64,000 nt of DNA from Bacteroidetes bacterium 43-93. Lineage in GTDB: Bacteria > Bacteroidota > Bacteroidia > Chitinophagales > Chitinophagaceae. Positions 25,031 through 33,729 of this stretch are shown piece after piece. Every line of letters starts with the position of its first letter. Positions within the stretch are counted from its first letter, which is position 1. A program made the translations under genes and the position numbers. Location of the stretch: assembly GCA_001897855.1 (NCBI GenBank), contig MKUO01000027.1, forward strand, positions 118,704 through 182,703. Reading direction: 5' to 3'. The notes under the pieces were generated by a model. It searched no databases. It saw only the letters and a program-made list of their open reading frames with translations, and was not told the origin of the DNA.

Positions 25031-25492
25031 ATGAGAAAGACAGGGTATATTATACTATTGTTGTTGCTAAGTACGATCACCACGTTTGCACAACCGCATG
25101 AAATGCCAAGGCGCATGGAACGTATCCATGCCATCAAAGTTGCTTACATCACCGATAAGATACATCTTACATCCGCGCAGGCAGAACGTTTCTGGCCCGT
25201 TTACAACCAATACGAGGACGAAAAATTTGCATTGCGCAAAAAATATTTTGCAAACCATTCCCGTCCCGCACAGAATATGGATGAGGATGATTCCCGTAAA
25301 TCTATAGATGACGATATAGAGATGCAGGAAAAGATGCTGGAGATACGCAAGAGATACAAAGACCAGTTCCTCAATGTCATCAGCGCACAGCAACTTGCAA
25401 GCCTTTATGATGCCGAAAGAGAGTTTAAGCGTATGCTGATACAGCAACTTAAAGAAAGGCACGCTAACAGGCCGCAACAGGAATTGCGCTAG
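25031..25492 (+). CDS. Spy/CpxP-like periplasmic sensor of ECF operon
   Basis: 153 aa from the ATG at 25031, which has a good Shine-Dalgarno (AAGGAA just upstream). The frame opens at 25019. The signal peptide ends near TTFAQ. The mature protein is a helical hairpin with an LTxxQ-like segment (IHLTSAQAERFWPVYNQY) and a second copy-like helix (LNVISAQQLASLY). Such proteins in Bacteroidota are called sensors of ECF-type sigma factors and resemble Spy chaperones. It probably senses misfolded proteins and acts on the anti-sigma protein encoded 14 bases upstream. Confidence 0.75.
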   Translation: MRKTGYIILLLLLSTITTFAQPHEMPRRMERIHAIKVAYITDKIHLTSAQAERFWPVYNQYEDEKFALRKKYFANHSRPAQNMDEDDSRKSIDDDIEMQEKMLEIRKRYKDQFLNVISAQQLASLYDAEREFKRMLIQQLKERHANRPQQELR

Positions 25493-25497
25493 GCGAA

Positions 25498-26244
25498 TTA
25501 TAGCTTTGTTACGGGTGTGCGCACATCGTGGTAAAACAGGAATGTCCAGTCTTCGGCTTTCCCTTGCTCCGCATACTGTTCCCGCAAATGCATGGCTTTT
25601 TTACCATCATAGTCGTACTTGGCTACGTACTTGATGCGCATCTGCTTCAATTGCGGGGCTTCGTCACCGCCAAAGAAAACCTTATCCTTGCCATCATCTA
25701 CCAAGTACACAATATGTTGCGGACAATGAGCTCCGGAATGTGTGAATTTTATATAGCCATCTATCATGCCTTCCTCTCCATCCAGCCAATGCACCTGGGA
25801 GGATGATAGCAAAGGTTCTATATCGCTTACAAAATAAGAAGGCGCACCTGTAGCAAGGGCATAGTCTGCTTCCGGGCGATAGACATAATAGGTGGCATTG
25901 GGGAAGGTGGTTTTGGTAATGCCGTTAGCATCGGTATAAACAACACCGCCCGAATGATCTTTATGCAGGTGCGACAAGAGTACTTTAGTTACCTGCTCCG
26001 GTTCATAACCAACCGCACGCAGGTTGTCGTGTATCTGCAATTCTCCATTGGGATTCTTAAAACCAAGGCCGGTATCAAATATCATCACGTCTTTATCTGT
26101 CACCACCAGGAAGGGTAGTATCTCTACCAGTAAAGAGCCTGTAGGCCTGTCTGTTAGTATATCCTTTTGCTCATCAAAGGGAACAAAGAGCTTATCATGT
26201 CCTATCGTAAAAACGCCTTCCGACAACGGGAAAATCTGTGCCAT
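25498..26244 (-). CDS. MBL-fold metallo-hydrolase
   Basis: 248 aa, cytoplasmic (no signal peptide). The complete motif H92-L-H94-K-D96-H97 (SHLHKDHSGG) is present, with a distal metal His in THSGAHCPQHI and an Asp in FFGGDE. The fold family includes lactonases that quench acyl-homoserine lactones, glyoxalase II-like and flavodiiron-type enzymes. Its FDTGLG pattern fits the lactonase/hydrolase group, but the substrate is not assigned. It follows rodA by 28 bases on the same strand and could share its transcript. It is convergent with the sigma operon with a five-base gap. Confidence 0.88.
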   Translation of the reverse strand: MAQIFPLSEGVFTIGHDKLFVPFDEQKDILTDRPTGSLLVEILPFLVVTDKDVMIFDTGLGFKNPNGELQIHDNLRAVGYEPEQVTKVLLSHLHKDHSGGVVYTDANGITKTTFPNATYYVYRPEADYALATGAPSYFVSDIEPLLSSSQVHWLDGEEGMIDGYIKFTHSGAHCPQHIVYLVDDGKDKVFFGGDEAPQLKQMRIKYVAKYDYDGKKAMHLREQYAEQGKAEDWTFLFYHDVRTPVTKL

Positions 26245-26272
26245 GCGGGTGCAAAGTTACGATATGCTGCGT

Positions 26273-27595
26273 TTACCTGATCATAACGCTCCGGTCGGCA
26301 TCTAGCCTTAGCATGATGAAAATAAGAATGCTGAATGACAGTAAAGAGGAGCCACCATAGCTGAGTAAAGGTAGTGTAATCCCTATTACCGGTGCCAGCC
26401 CTATGGTCATGGATATATTGATGGCGAAGTGGAAGAACAATATAGATGCCACGCAGTATCCATATACCCGGCTAAAGGCTGACCGCTGCCGCTCGGCAAG
26501 ATACACCAGGCGCAGCATGAGCGATACATAGATGCCTATCAGCACTGCGCTGCCTGCAAAGCCAAACTGCTCGCCAACGGCGCAAAAGATAAAGTCGGTA
26601 TTTTGTTCCGGTACAAACTCGTTTTTGGTAGAGGTACCGTTCAGGAAACCCTTACCCCAAAATCCACCGGAGCCAATGGCTATTTTGGATTGCAACACGT
26701 TATAGTCCGATACGTTCCCTTTCTTGTTACTGTCCTTTGCTCCTTCTTTCTCGTAGGCCTCAGGCATCTTTTGCCCCAGCGTGGTATAGATACGCTCCAC
26801 CTGGTGCTTTTGCAAAACGTGTTTGAAAGAGAAGGGTACCAGCACCTGCGAGAATAACATACAAAAGCCCCAGACACCTATGAGCAATACTCGTGCAAGG
26901 ACGTTTCTTCGTAATTCCCTGCGTATCAGGTAGCCTACAATAATGGCTAGGCCCGTAAGTATGCCAAACAATACCCACCTGTCAATCAGTAAGGTGGCAA
27001 GTGTGAGCGCTATCATAGAAAAGCCTATGATGAGAATAGTGTTAGGCAAGCCCTCGCGGTACATTACCAGGAAGAAGCAGAAATAAACAAGCGCAAGTCC
27101 TGTTTCTTTTTGCAGGATGATGAGCACTGCGGGGGTTAATGCTATAGCTACACCAATAAGCCGGTGCCGCAACGTCTGGAAGTTAGTTTCTGGCGAGGAA
27201 AGGAATTTAGAAATGGCAAGTGAGGTAAATATTTTACAAACCTCGCCGGGCTGAAACCGGACACTGCCCACACCCAGCCACGAATGAGATCCTTTTACGT
27301 CTACTCCTGCAAATATGGTAATGACGAGCAGGAATAATCCTATGGTATAAGACAGGTACGCAAATGAGGAGAAGAACTTACTATCTGTAAAAATGATCAG
27401 CAGGCCTACAAATAAAGAGATACCAAACCAGGTAAACTGCTTCATGTGGCTTTTAGACATCATAAAGATGCTGGGGTCTGTAACCCTGTATTCTACAGAA
27501 AATACTGCAGTAAGGCCAATGGCCACAAGCGCGGCGTATAAAAGCACCGTTGGCGCATCCAGCCTTGAAAAAATAGATTTGTTTGCAGCACTCAT
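26273..27595 (-). CDS. rodA: Rod shape-determining peptidoglycan glycosyltransferase RodA
   Basis: 440 aa SEDS-family membrane protein with about ten TM helices. It polymerises lipid II into glycan strands for lateral wall growth together with PBP2. The sequence holds the family features: KPG/QPGEVCKI after TM4, a large loop with NTDFIFCAVGEQFGFAG, and the C-terminal GLAPVIGITLPLLSYGGSSLLS. It starts three bases after the mrdA stop, so the pair is one operon. The large central loop (about 240-310, charged) is longer than in E. coli. Confidence 0.95.
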   Translation of the reverse strand: MSAANKSIFSRLDAPTVLLYAALVAIGLTAVFSVEYRVTDPSIFMMSKSHMKQFTWFGISLFVGLLIIFTDSKFFSSFAYLSYTIGLFLLVITIFAGVDVKGSHSWLGVGSVRFQPGEVCKIFTSLAISKFLSSPETNFQTLRHRLIGVAIALTPAVLIILQKETGLALVYFCFFLVMYREGLPNTILIIGFSMIALTLATLLIDRWVLFGILTGLAIIVGYLIRRELRRNVLARVLLIGVWGFCMLFSQVLVPFSFKHVLQKHQVERIYTTLGQKMPEAYEKEGAKDSNKKGNVSDYNVLQSKIAIGSGGFWGKGFLNGTSTKNEFVPEQNTDFIFCAVGEQFGFAGSAVLIGIYVSLMLRLVYLAERQRSAFSRVYGYCVASILFFHFAINISMTIGLAPVIGITLPLLSYGGSSLLSFSILIFIMLRLDADRSVMIR

Positions 27596-27598
27596 CTG

Positions 27599-29629
27599 CT
27601 ATCGCTTGTTGTTTTTATTCAGGTAATATTTTCTTAAGAATGTTGCCGCCTGTACCGAATCCTCTGCACGCTGCAGGCTATCCCTGGTTGCTCTTTGTTC
27701 CATCAGGCGCTGTCTTCTTGCAGCATCCCTTGCACGCTGGCCCGAGTCTATCGCGTAAGTGTATTTGCTGATGAGGTTGGCATTGTACATCTTTTCTTCC
27801 AGTGGCCTCCTGCTGGCTCGCACGCTATCTGTCAGGTATTTTTCCATCAGCAGGCTGGCTATAGACCCGGCCCATGTAGCACCAAAGCCCGCATTCTCTA
27901 CCACTACAGCGATGGCAATACGCGGATGCTGGCGAGGAGCGAATGCTACAAACACCGAATGGTTCTGCATTTTGATTGCCTGGCCGTTGATGGCGGCTTT
28001 GTTTTCTACAGTACCTGTCTTGGCACATACTTCTATGCCATCCAGCTTGGCTACCATGGCCGTACCATGCTCTACCACATCCTGCATACCGGCGTGTATC
28101 ACGTTAAAGGTGGTATCCGGTATATGTGATACCACGTGCTTTTCCAGGTAAGGTTGCAAATGAGGGTCTTTAGGATTGTTACCAATAGCGCGTACAAAGT
28201 GTGGTGAATAATAATATCCTTTGTTGGCAATGATGCACATGGCATTCGCCATCTGTATGGGCGTAAGGGCTATCTCCCCCTGTCCCATACCTACATAAAG
28301 CATAGTGCACGAGTTCCATGATCCATGGTACATCCTATTGTAAGTATTACTATCCGGCAGCAGTCCTTTGCCTTCAAATGGTATATCTACACCGGTGCGG
28401 CGTCCAAAGCCAAAGTTGCTGCAGTATTCATGCCATTTCTGTACACCTTTCTTTACGCCACCAAATTTTGCAGCATCTACAGCAAGGCGGAAGATGTGTA
28501 CAAAATAAGAGTTGCAGGAGTGGGCGAGAGCTATCCGGAAGTTCGCTGCATGGCCGGCTTCTGAGTGCAGGCAGGTAATCTTTTTACCGCAGGCATAATA
28601 TCCGCCACGGCATGGGTAGCCGAATGAAGGGGTGATCGCTCCAACATCCAGCGCTATCAGGCCTGTCATGGGTTTCATGGTAGAGCCCGGCTGATAAGTT
28701 GCCTGTGTAGCCCGGTTGAGTAGGGGATGCGTGGCATCCCTATATAATTTGCTATAGTTGCGTGCACGTTCAGTGCCCTTCAGCAGGTTGGGATCGTAGC
28801 TGGGGGCACTTACCATCGTAAGGATGCCGCCGGTTTGCGGGTCTATCGCTACTACGCTGCCCAGCTTGTTTTGCATTAATTTTTCGGCATAGGCCTGCAA
28901 ATCTTCATCAAGGTATAATTCAAGGTTTTTACCTGCTATCTCCGGTGTATCGAGTGAGCCTCCTTTGTATGGGTCGCGTGGGCGGTTGAAGTTATCTCTT
29001 TCCAGGAAGTGTACACCTCGCTGGCCGCGCAGCACATCCTCATAGCTGCGTTCCAGTCCGTTCATGCCGGTATAATCTCCCTGGGTATAAGATGCATATT
29101 GCTCTTTTTTGAGCATTTCGGGCGATACCTCGCCAATATAACCGAGCATCAGCGCTGCATACGGATTAGGGTAGGTGCGTATAAACCGTTCAGACACTTC
29201 AAAGCCCGGAAAATTGTACATATTTTCCTGGACGCGGGCAGATTGTTCCGGCGATAACTCTTCTATAAACACACCCTTACGCATACTGCCGCTACGCACC
29301 CGCGCGCGGGTAATGAGCTTTTGAAAGGTTGCCTTATCTATACCCAGTGTGCTGCACAATAAGCCGGTATCGAGCGTTTTAGGTACACTGTTGGGTGTTA
29401 CCATCAGGTCATACACACGTTCGTTATACAGCAGGGGGCGGCCCTTCCTGTCCAAAATAGCGCCGCGGGGTGGGTACACCACCTTACGGAATATTGCAAT
29501 ATCATTGGCCATGATCTTATACTTATCCTCAAACACCTGCAAAAAAAGCAGCCGCAGCAGCATGATGGCCGCCATAGAAATAAATATAAGCCGGATGGCT
29601 ATTTGACGCGGGTTTGCCGCATTAGACAT
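27599..29629 (-). CDS. mrdA: Penicillin-binding protein 2 (class B, elongation)
   Basis: 676 aa. N-terminal TM anchor, pedestal domain, then transpeptidase domain with active-site S316 and K319 (YQPGSTMKPMT), SxN motif SCNSYF and KTG motif in CAKTGTVEN. It cross-links peptidoglycan made by RodA in the elongasome. The C-terminal 60 residues are rich in arginine (RQRLMEQRATRDSLQR). Usual partners mreBCD are not upstream: the tRNA-Gln gene lies beyond the start instead. Start chosen at 29629, where the TM segment begins about 12 residues in. Confidence 0.95.
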   Translation of the reverse strand: MSNAANPRQIAIRLIFISMAAIMLLRLLFLQVFEDKYKIMANDIAIFRKVVYPPRGAILDRKGRPLLYNERVYDLMVTPNSVPKTLDTGLLCSTLGIDKATFQKLITRARVRSGSMRKGVFIEELSPEQSARVQENMYNFPGFEVSERFIRTYPNPYAALMLGYIGEVSPEMLKKEQYASYTQGDYTGMNGLERSYEDVLRGQRGVHFLERDNFNRPRDPYKGGSLDTPEIAGKNLELYLDEDLQAYAEKLMQNKLGSVVAIDPQTGGILTMVSAPSYDPNLLKGTERARNYSKLYRDATHPLLNRATQATYQPGSTMKPMTGLIALDVGAITPSFGYPCRGGYYACGKKITCLHSEAGHAANFRIALAHSCNSYFVHIFRLAVDAAKFGGVKKGVQKWHEYCSNFGFGRRTGVDIPFEGKGLLPDSNTYNRMYHGSWNSCTMLYVGMGQGEIALTPIQMANAMCIIANKGYYYSPHFVRAIGNNPKDPHLQPYLEKHVVSHIPDTTFNVIHAGMQDVVEHGTAMVAKLDGIEVCAKTGTVENKAAINGQAIKMQNHSVFVAFAPRQHPRIAIAVVVENAGFGATWAGSIASLLMEKYLTDSVRASRRPLEEKMYNANLISKYTYAIDSGQRARDAARRQRLMEQRATRDSLQRAEDSVQAATFLRKYYLNKNNKR

Positions 29630-29766
29630 ATATCAGTTACGTTAAAGGAAAACTATGCAAACCTACTGTAAAAACAATGATTTTGCTAAGTTGCACGAAC
29701 GTATATTTATTCATCTTTTTATCCCCTGAGACTTACCCATTCAAAAAAAATATCTGTAAAAAAAGT

Positions 29767-29797
29767 TTTGCCAATTAATTTTCGCAAATTACCTTTG
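29767..29797 (+). promoter_or_regulatory. Consensus Bacteroidota promoter of tRNA-Gln
   Basis: TTTG (29767-29770), 19-base spacer (29771-29789), TACCTTTG (29790-29797). An exact match to the phylum's housekeeping sigma consensus TTTG-N19-TAnnTTTG. Transcription should start near 29804, about 12 bases before the mature tRNA. Confidence 0.8.
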
Positions 29798-29815
29798 CAA
29801 TCCCGAAAGGGAGTT

Positions 29816-29886
29816 AGTCCGATGGTGTAACGGTAGCACCACAGTTTTTGGTACTGTTTGTCTAGGTTCGAATCCTGGTCGGACTA
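29816..29886 (+). tRNA. tRNA-Gln (anticodon TTG)
   Basis: A 71-base cloverleaf. Acceptor stem AGTCCGA/TCGGACT pairs fully, with discriminator A at 29886 and no encoded CCA. Anticodon stem ACAGT/ACTGT closes the loop TTTTGGT with anticodon TTG, which reads CAA. T-arm CTAGG/CCTGG has the loop TTCGAAT, with one T-G wobble in the stem. It is a single-gene unit with its own promoter and terminator. Confidence 0.97.
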
Positions 29887-29895
29887 CTGAAAAAG

Positions 29896-29926
29896 GAACC
29901 CGCTCAACGAGCGGGTTTCTTTATTT
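29896..29926. terminator. Terminator after tRNA-Gln and the sensor-kinase gene
   Basis: AACCCGCTC (29897-29905), loop AAC, GAGCGGGTT (29909-29917), then TCTTTATTTT. On the minus strand the kinase gene stops at 29921, so the hairpin may serve both convergent genes. Confidence 0.8.
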
Positions 29927-32764
29927 TAGAACATCTGTCATGCTTTCTCCCAACCGCGAAAAGATAAGAATGGTCACCTTTGTTCCCCGCCCTCCTTTTT
30001 CTGCAAGGTTCACGATATCCAATGTGCTTTTGACACCATAGAATTCTGATATTCTCGTCAGGCGTTTACGTGTAAATTCTATACCCATAGATATCTTATC
30101 TCCACTGTTTGCTGGTTTAGGATTGAACCCCTTGCCGTTATCCGTAATGTATATTCTCAGATATTCATCTGCACCCATTTCTATTTCAATATTGATCTCG
30201 AAATGCTCGTTCTTCATATCAAAGCCATGTACAACAGAATTTTCTACAAATGTGTGTATTAGCAGGGGAGGAATAAATATTTTTTCAGGATAAACGACTG
30301 CATTGAATAACTCAAGATGGATCCTGTTCTGATACCGAAGGTTCTGCAGCTTTATATAGTTTTCTATCAGTATGATCTCTTTGGATAATGGAATGGCATT
30401 GAATGCAAGGTTTTGTATGTTTTGACGAATAAGCCTGCTGAGCATCGCCAGGTACTCATTGGCTTTACCTGGTTGGTTTTCTGCAACAACACCTTGTATA
30501 TTGTTGATGGCGTTGAATACAAAATGAGGGTTAAGCAACGAGTTGATGGCTTTATGCTCTAACTGCATATAATTGAGTTCCTGTCTGAATTTACGCTTAC
30601 GAAAGCGCGTATATAATAAGACTATAGCTGCTAACAGAGACAAGAAAATAGTAACGGCTAATATGGTAAATATCGTTGTTTGATAAAACGGCGGCAATAT
30701 ATCTACCGATAGCGTTTTTATAGGAGACGATAGCCCGTTTTCGGTAATGGCGCGGATATCTATTTCATGTGTACCATAGCCGGGTATATAGATATTAAGC
30801 TGATCGCCATCGTTTTCAAACCAGGTAGTTGTGTCTTTGGCGCGGATTCGATATTGGAAAGATATTTTTGCGTTGCGGTAATTTGGGGCAACAAGATGCA
30901 GAGCAAGGTTGCATCGCTGAATATTTTTAAATACAGTTGTCGCAGGGTCATAATCGTTATTATTCAGCAGTATCTTATCAATAAAAAAAGTGGGAGTGGT
31001 TAATACTTTATTCAGCAGTTTTTTATCAAACAAATATCCTTCCTCATTGATCTTACAAAAGATATCGTTGCCCGATGGATATAAGAACATGGTATTGCTT
31101 TCGTCAACCGGGTATTCTACTTTTTGCGGATGCGTAAAAGCATTAGGATTGCGCATGTTTCCCGTTATATAATAGCCTTTATCAGTACTGATCAGAAACG
31201 AAGTGTCCGTTAGCTGATAAAAAGCATAGAATACGAGGTCGTTGTTAGTATATACACGATGGTGGTAGTCGCGGGTATCGTAAACAATCACTGATTTGTT
31301 GTTCAATTGTAATATTAGTAGCTGGTTACAATATGATAGCCCAACGGGTAATGCGGTAGAAAAAGAATCTATAATGCTGAGTTTATTATTTTCGATGCTA
31401 AAGGAATATAGGTATGGGCCGAATATACAATAGACCAATTTTTGCGCACTATCATATTGCGCTGCAATAAATCTTTTTTTAAAAACTACCTTTTCAGACA
31501 GATTTAGATTGTTATTAGTTGTTTGCAGTCTACCAATGCTGTGCGTACCTACCAGCCAGAAAGCGCCGCTATCCGCAGGTATGCATAATTTTAAAAAGAA
31601 TTCCTGATCTATCCTTCTTTGCTTTCTTTTGTTTTTTAAAAAGGTGTATACGCCATCTGAGTAGAAAAAATAGTTTCCATAATTATACACCGGTTGATAA
31701 CTGAGCTTCAGTGATATATCTATAGGGTGTAGTGCATGTGCCTTTAATTCCCAAACCTTATCATTGGCAATGAATATCTGGTTGTTCCATGTGTAAAATA
31801 TGCGGCTATTCTCCAGGTTCATTACTGGTGTGAAATTGCTGAATTCCTTGTTCAGTCTATATACGCCATTACCAACCGTACCAATCCAATAATTGCCATT
31901 GCAGTCTTGTGTTATAGAAGTAATTCTTGTGTTTTGTAGTAATTCAGTTTTTTTTAGCGTTTTCAGGTTGATGATCAGCAGTTCATTGTTGCATCCGCAA
32001 AGCAGGTTGTCATCATCATCAATGTATAGCGTAATGATATTGCGACATGTTAAACTTCGATCATCGTATTTCCATGTCAGGCTCCCGTTTTTTAGTATTT
32101 TAATACCCATAGAATCGGCTATCAGCAGTTGGTCTCTCACTGCAAAACCATTTTGATAGTATGGGGCTTTTTTAACGTATCCTCTATCTGCAATTATACT
32201 AATGATGCCTCTGCCGGCTACTAAATGCAAAGAATCATTCCGCAGGTAAAAAGCGGTAGTATTTCCTGTGAATATATTTAAAGGACTTTTGATCTTTATA
32301 AGCTGATTGCCATGTACTCTGAAAATTTCGCCATTATAATAGGAGAGGTATATGTCTGAATTTCTGAGTTGAATAAAGGCATTGATATACGAGTTATGCG
32401 GAAACTGTTTTAGAAACCTGTCATTGCTGCTATTGTGGATTTTGCCATTTTGTATATAGCATCCCCCTCCATTGAATGTAAATGCCCAAACCCTTCCCTT
32501 GTTATCTTCTCTAAACTGGAAAACATCGTTCGACTCTAGTCCATCCTGCAGTGTGTAGTTTTTAAAATTTTTCCCGTCGAACACAGAAATACCTCTGTCG
32601 GTGCCAAACCACAATCTGCCTTCGTTATCCTTATATACTGTATATAGGTTGTTACTTATAAGCCCATCACGTGACGTGTATTGTTTGATATTGCTAAACG
32701 CGGAATTGTTTAGCAGCAGAAGCAAGGTTAATAAAAGTATGCTCAGTACATTATGATATTTCAT
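29921..32764 (-). CDS. Reg_prop sensor histidine kinase (LytS-like kinase domain)
   Basis: 947 aa. A signal or anchor segment is followed by a two-component-regulator propeller region (about 25-600; repeats with GLISNNLYTVYKDNEGRLWFGTD and similar WIGT blades), a Y_Y_Y immunoglobulin-like domain (about 610-690), one TM (about 695-720), and a His_kinase-type domain. Phosphoacceptor H747 lies in LNPHFVFNAINNIQG; the ATPase has FVENSVVHGF and DNGKGF. It pairs with the LytTR regulator whose gene overlaps its start by 14 bases. Such systems sense extracellular sugars in Bacteroidota; the ligand is unknown and no polysaccharide-utilisation genes are adjacent. Confidence 0.92.
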   Translation of the reverse strand: MKYHNVLSILLLTLLLLLNNSAFSNIKQYTSRDGLISNNLYTVYKDNEGRLWFGTDRGISVFDGKNFKNYTLQDGLESNDVFQFREDNKGRVWAFTFNGGGCYIQNGKIHNSSNDRFLKQFPHNSYINAFIQLRNSDIYLSYYNGEIFRVHGNQLIKIKSPLNIFTGNTTAFYLRNDSLHLVAGRGIISIIADRGYVKKAPYYQNGFAVRDQLLIADSMGIKILKNGSLTWKYDDRSLTCRNIITLYIDDDDNLLCGCNNELLIINLKTLKKTELLQNTRITSITQDCNGNYWIGTVGNGVYRLNKEFSNFTPVMNLENSRIFYTWNNQIFIANDKVWELKAHALHPIDISLKLSYQPVYNYGNYFFYSDGVYTFLKNKRKQRRIDQEFFLKLCIPADSGAFWLVGTHSIGRLQTTNNNLNLSEKVVFKKRFIAAQYDSAQKLVYCIFGPYLYSFSIENNKLSIIDSFSTALPVGLSYCNQLLILQLNNKSVIVYDTRDYHHRVYTNNDLVFYAFYQLTDTSFLISTDKGYYITGNMRNPNAFTHPQKVEYPVDESNTMFLYPSGNDIFCKINEEGYLFDKKLLNKVLTTPTFFIDKILLNNNDYDPATTVFKNIQRCNLALHLVAPNYRNAKISFQYRIRAKDTTTWFENDGDQLNIYIPGYGTHEIDIRAITENGLSSPIKTLSVDILPPFYQTTIFTILAVTIFLSLLAAIVLLYTRFRKRKFRQELNYMQLEHKAINSLLNPHFVFNAINNIQGVVAENQPGKANEYLAMLSRLIRQNIQNLAFNAIPLSKEIILIENYIKLQNLRYQNRIHLELFNAVVYPEKIFIPPLLIHTFVENSVVHGFDMKNEHFEINIEIEMGADEYLRIYITDNGKGFNPKPANSGDKISMGIEFTRKRLTRISEFYGVKSTLDIVNLAEKGGRGTKVTILIFSRLGESMTDVLK

Positions 32765-33506
32765 CGGGCTGCCGTATGAATGATAAAAACTCCTTCACCC
32801 GTCTTTGTGCCACCGGTATCATTTCGCCATTGATCATTTTTATATTATAGATATCGGTTTTAATTACGTTGGCAACTTTTTTTACGTTAATCAGGAATGA
32901 TTTATGTATTCTGTAAAAAAGCCTTTTATTGTATTCTTCTTCGAGTATCCCCAAAGGTTTGCATAGGGTCATGGTTTTAAACTGTCCCGCCATATGAAAG
33001 ATAATATCGGTATAGGATCCCCGGGCTTTTAAATATAAAATATCTCCCTGGCTTATGAACAGGCATTTATCTCCTTGCCTTACTAATATCTTCGCGTCCT
33101 CTGGGTGAACTTCGGCATGCTCCGGGTTCAGGCTATATGCTTTAAGTATTCTTTTGTAGCAATTTAATATTTCGTCTTGCTGCAGGGGTTTCAATATATA
33201 ATCTATGGCCGCTATTTTGATAGCTTGCAGCGCATAAGAGTCGAAGGCGGTAACGAATACTATTTTGAATTTTTGATTTTCCAGCGAGGCAGCTATATCG
33301 AATATATTTTCACTAACGAGTTGAATATCTAAAAAGGCAACGTCAAAATCGGTTTCATTGATGATGTTTAGCAGATCTATATTAGAATTTCCTGTGGCTA
33401 CTATTTTTATTTCAGGGCATAACTCGTTAAGCAGCATAGAAAGATATGATACGCAACCGGGCTCATCGTCTATAATAACTGCTTTGATCACTGTTTTCTT
33501 TTTCAT
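32751..33506 (-). CDS. LytTR-family response regulator
   Basis: 251 aa. Receiver domain with acidic D13-D14, phosphoacceptor D60 (AFLDIQ) and K106 (ILKPLQQ); then a LytTR DNA-binding domain (about 145-245) with KARGSYTDIIFH and RIHKSFLINVKKV, the standard LytTR signature. It is the regulator of the adjacent reg_prop kinase; the genes overlap by 14 bases, which implies coupled translation. An inverted repeat lies 10-29 bases before the start and may be an operator or leader hairpin. Confidence 0.93.
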   Translation of the reverse strand: MKKKTVIKAVIIDDEPGCVSYLSMLLNELCPEIKIVATGNSNIDLLNIINETDFDVAFLDIQLVSENIFDIAASLENQKFKIVFVTAFDSYALQAIKIAAIDYILKPLQQDEILNCYKRILKAYSLNPEHAEVHPEDAKILVRQGDKCLFISQGDILYLKARGSYTDIIFHMAGQFKTMTLCKPLGILEEEYNKRLFYRIHKSFLINVKKVANVIKTDIYNIKMINGEMIPVAQRRVKEFLSFIRQPDEIS

Positions 33507-33515
33507 GGCCTAGAT

Positions 33516-33535
33516 CATTATTTGGGTAAATAATG
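33516..33535 (-). promoter_or_regulatory. Inverted repeat upstream of the LytTR regulator
   Basis: CATTATTT-GGGT-AAATAATG is a perfect 8-bp inverted repeat 10 bases upstream of the ATG at 33506. It may be an autoregulatory site or a weak leader hairpin. LytTR proteins usually bind direct repeats, so a different role is possible. Confidence 0.35.
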
Positions 33536-33682
33536 CCATTTGGCCGTTTAAATTATTGTTAGGGCAGGTGTATTCACCGACCATGAATGACACACCACAA
33601 ATATGGTCAAAATTGAACAGTTTCGGTATGCGTTTATGAAGAAATCTGATCGGTTATAAACTTTTTTTGGTGATTTGCAGGC

Positions 33683-33720
33683 AATTAAAAACATGGAACT
33701 GTCGTTAGGCAGTCCCATGT
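33683..33720 (-). terminator. Intrinsic terminator of doxX
   Basis: On the minus strand ACATGGGACTG pairs with CAGTTCCATGT (one G-U), followed by UUUUAAUU. It lies nine bases after the doxX stop at 33730. Confidence 0.75.
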
Positions 33721-33729
33721 CAGAAAAGC

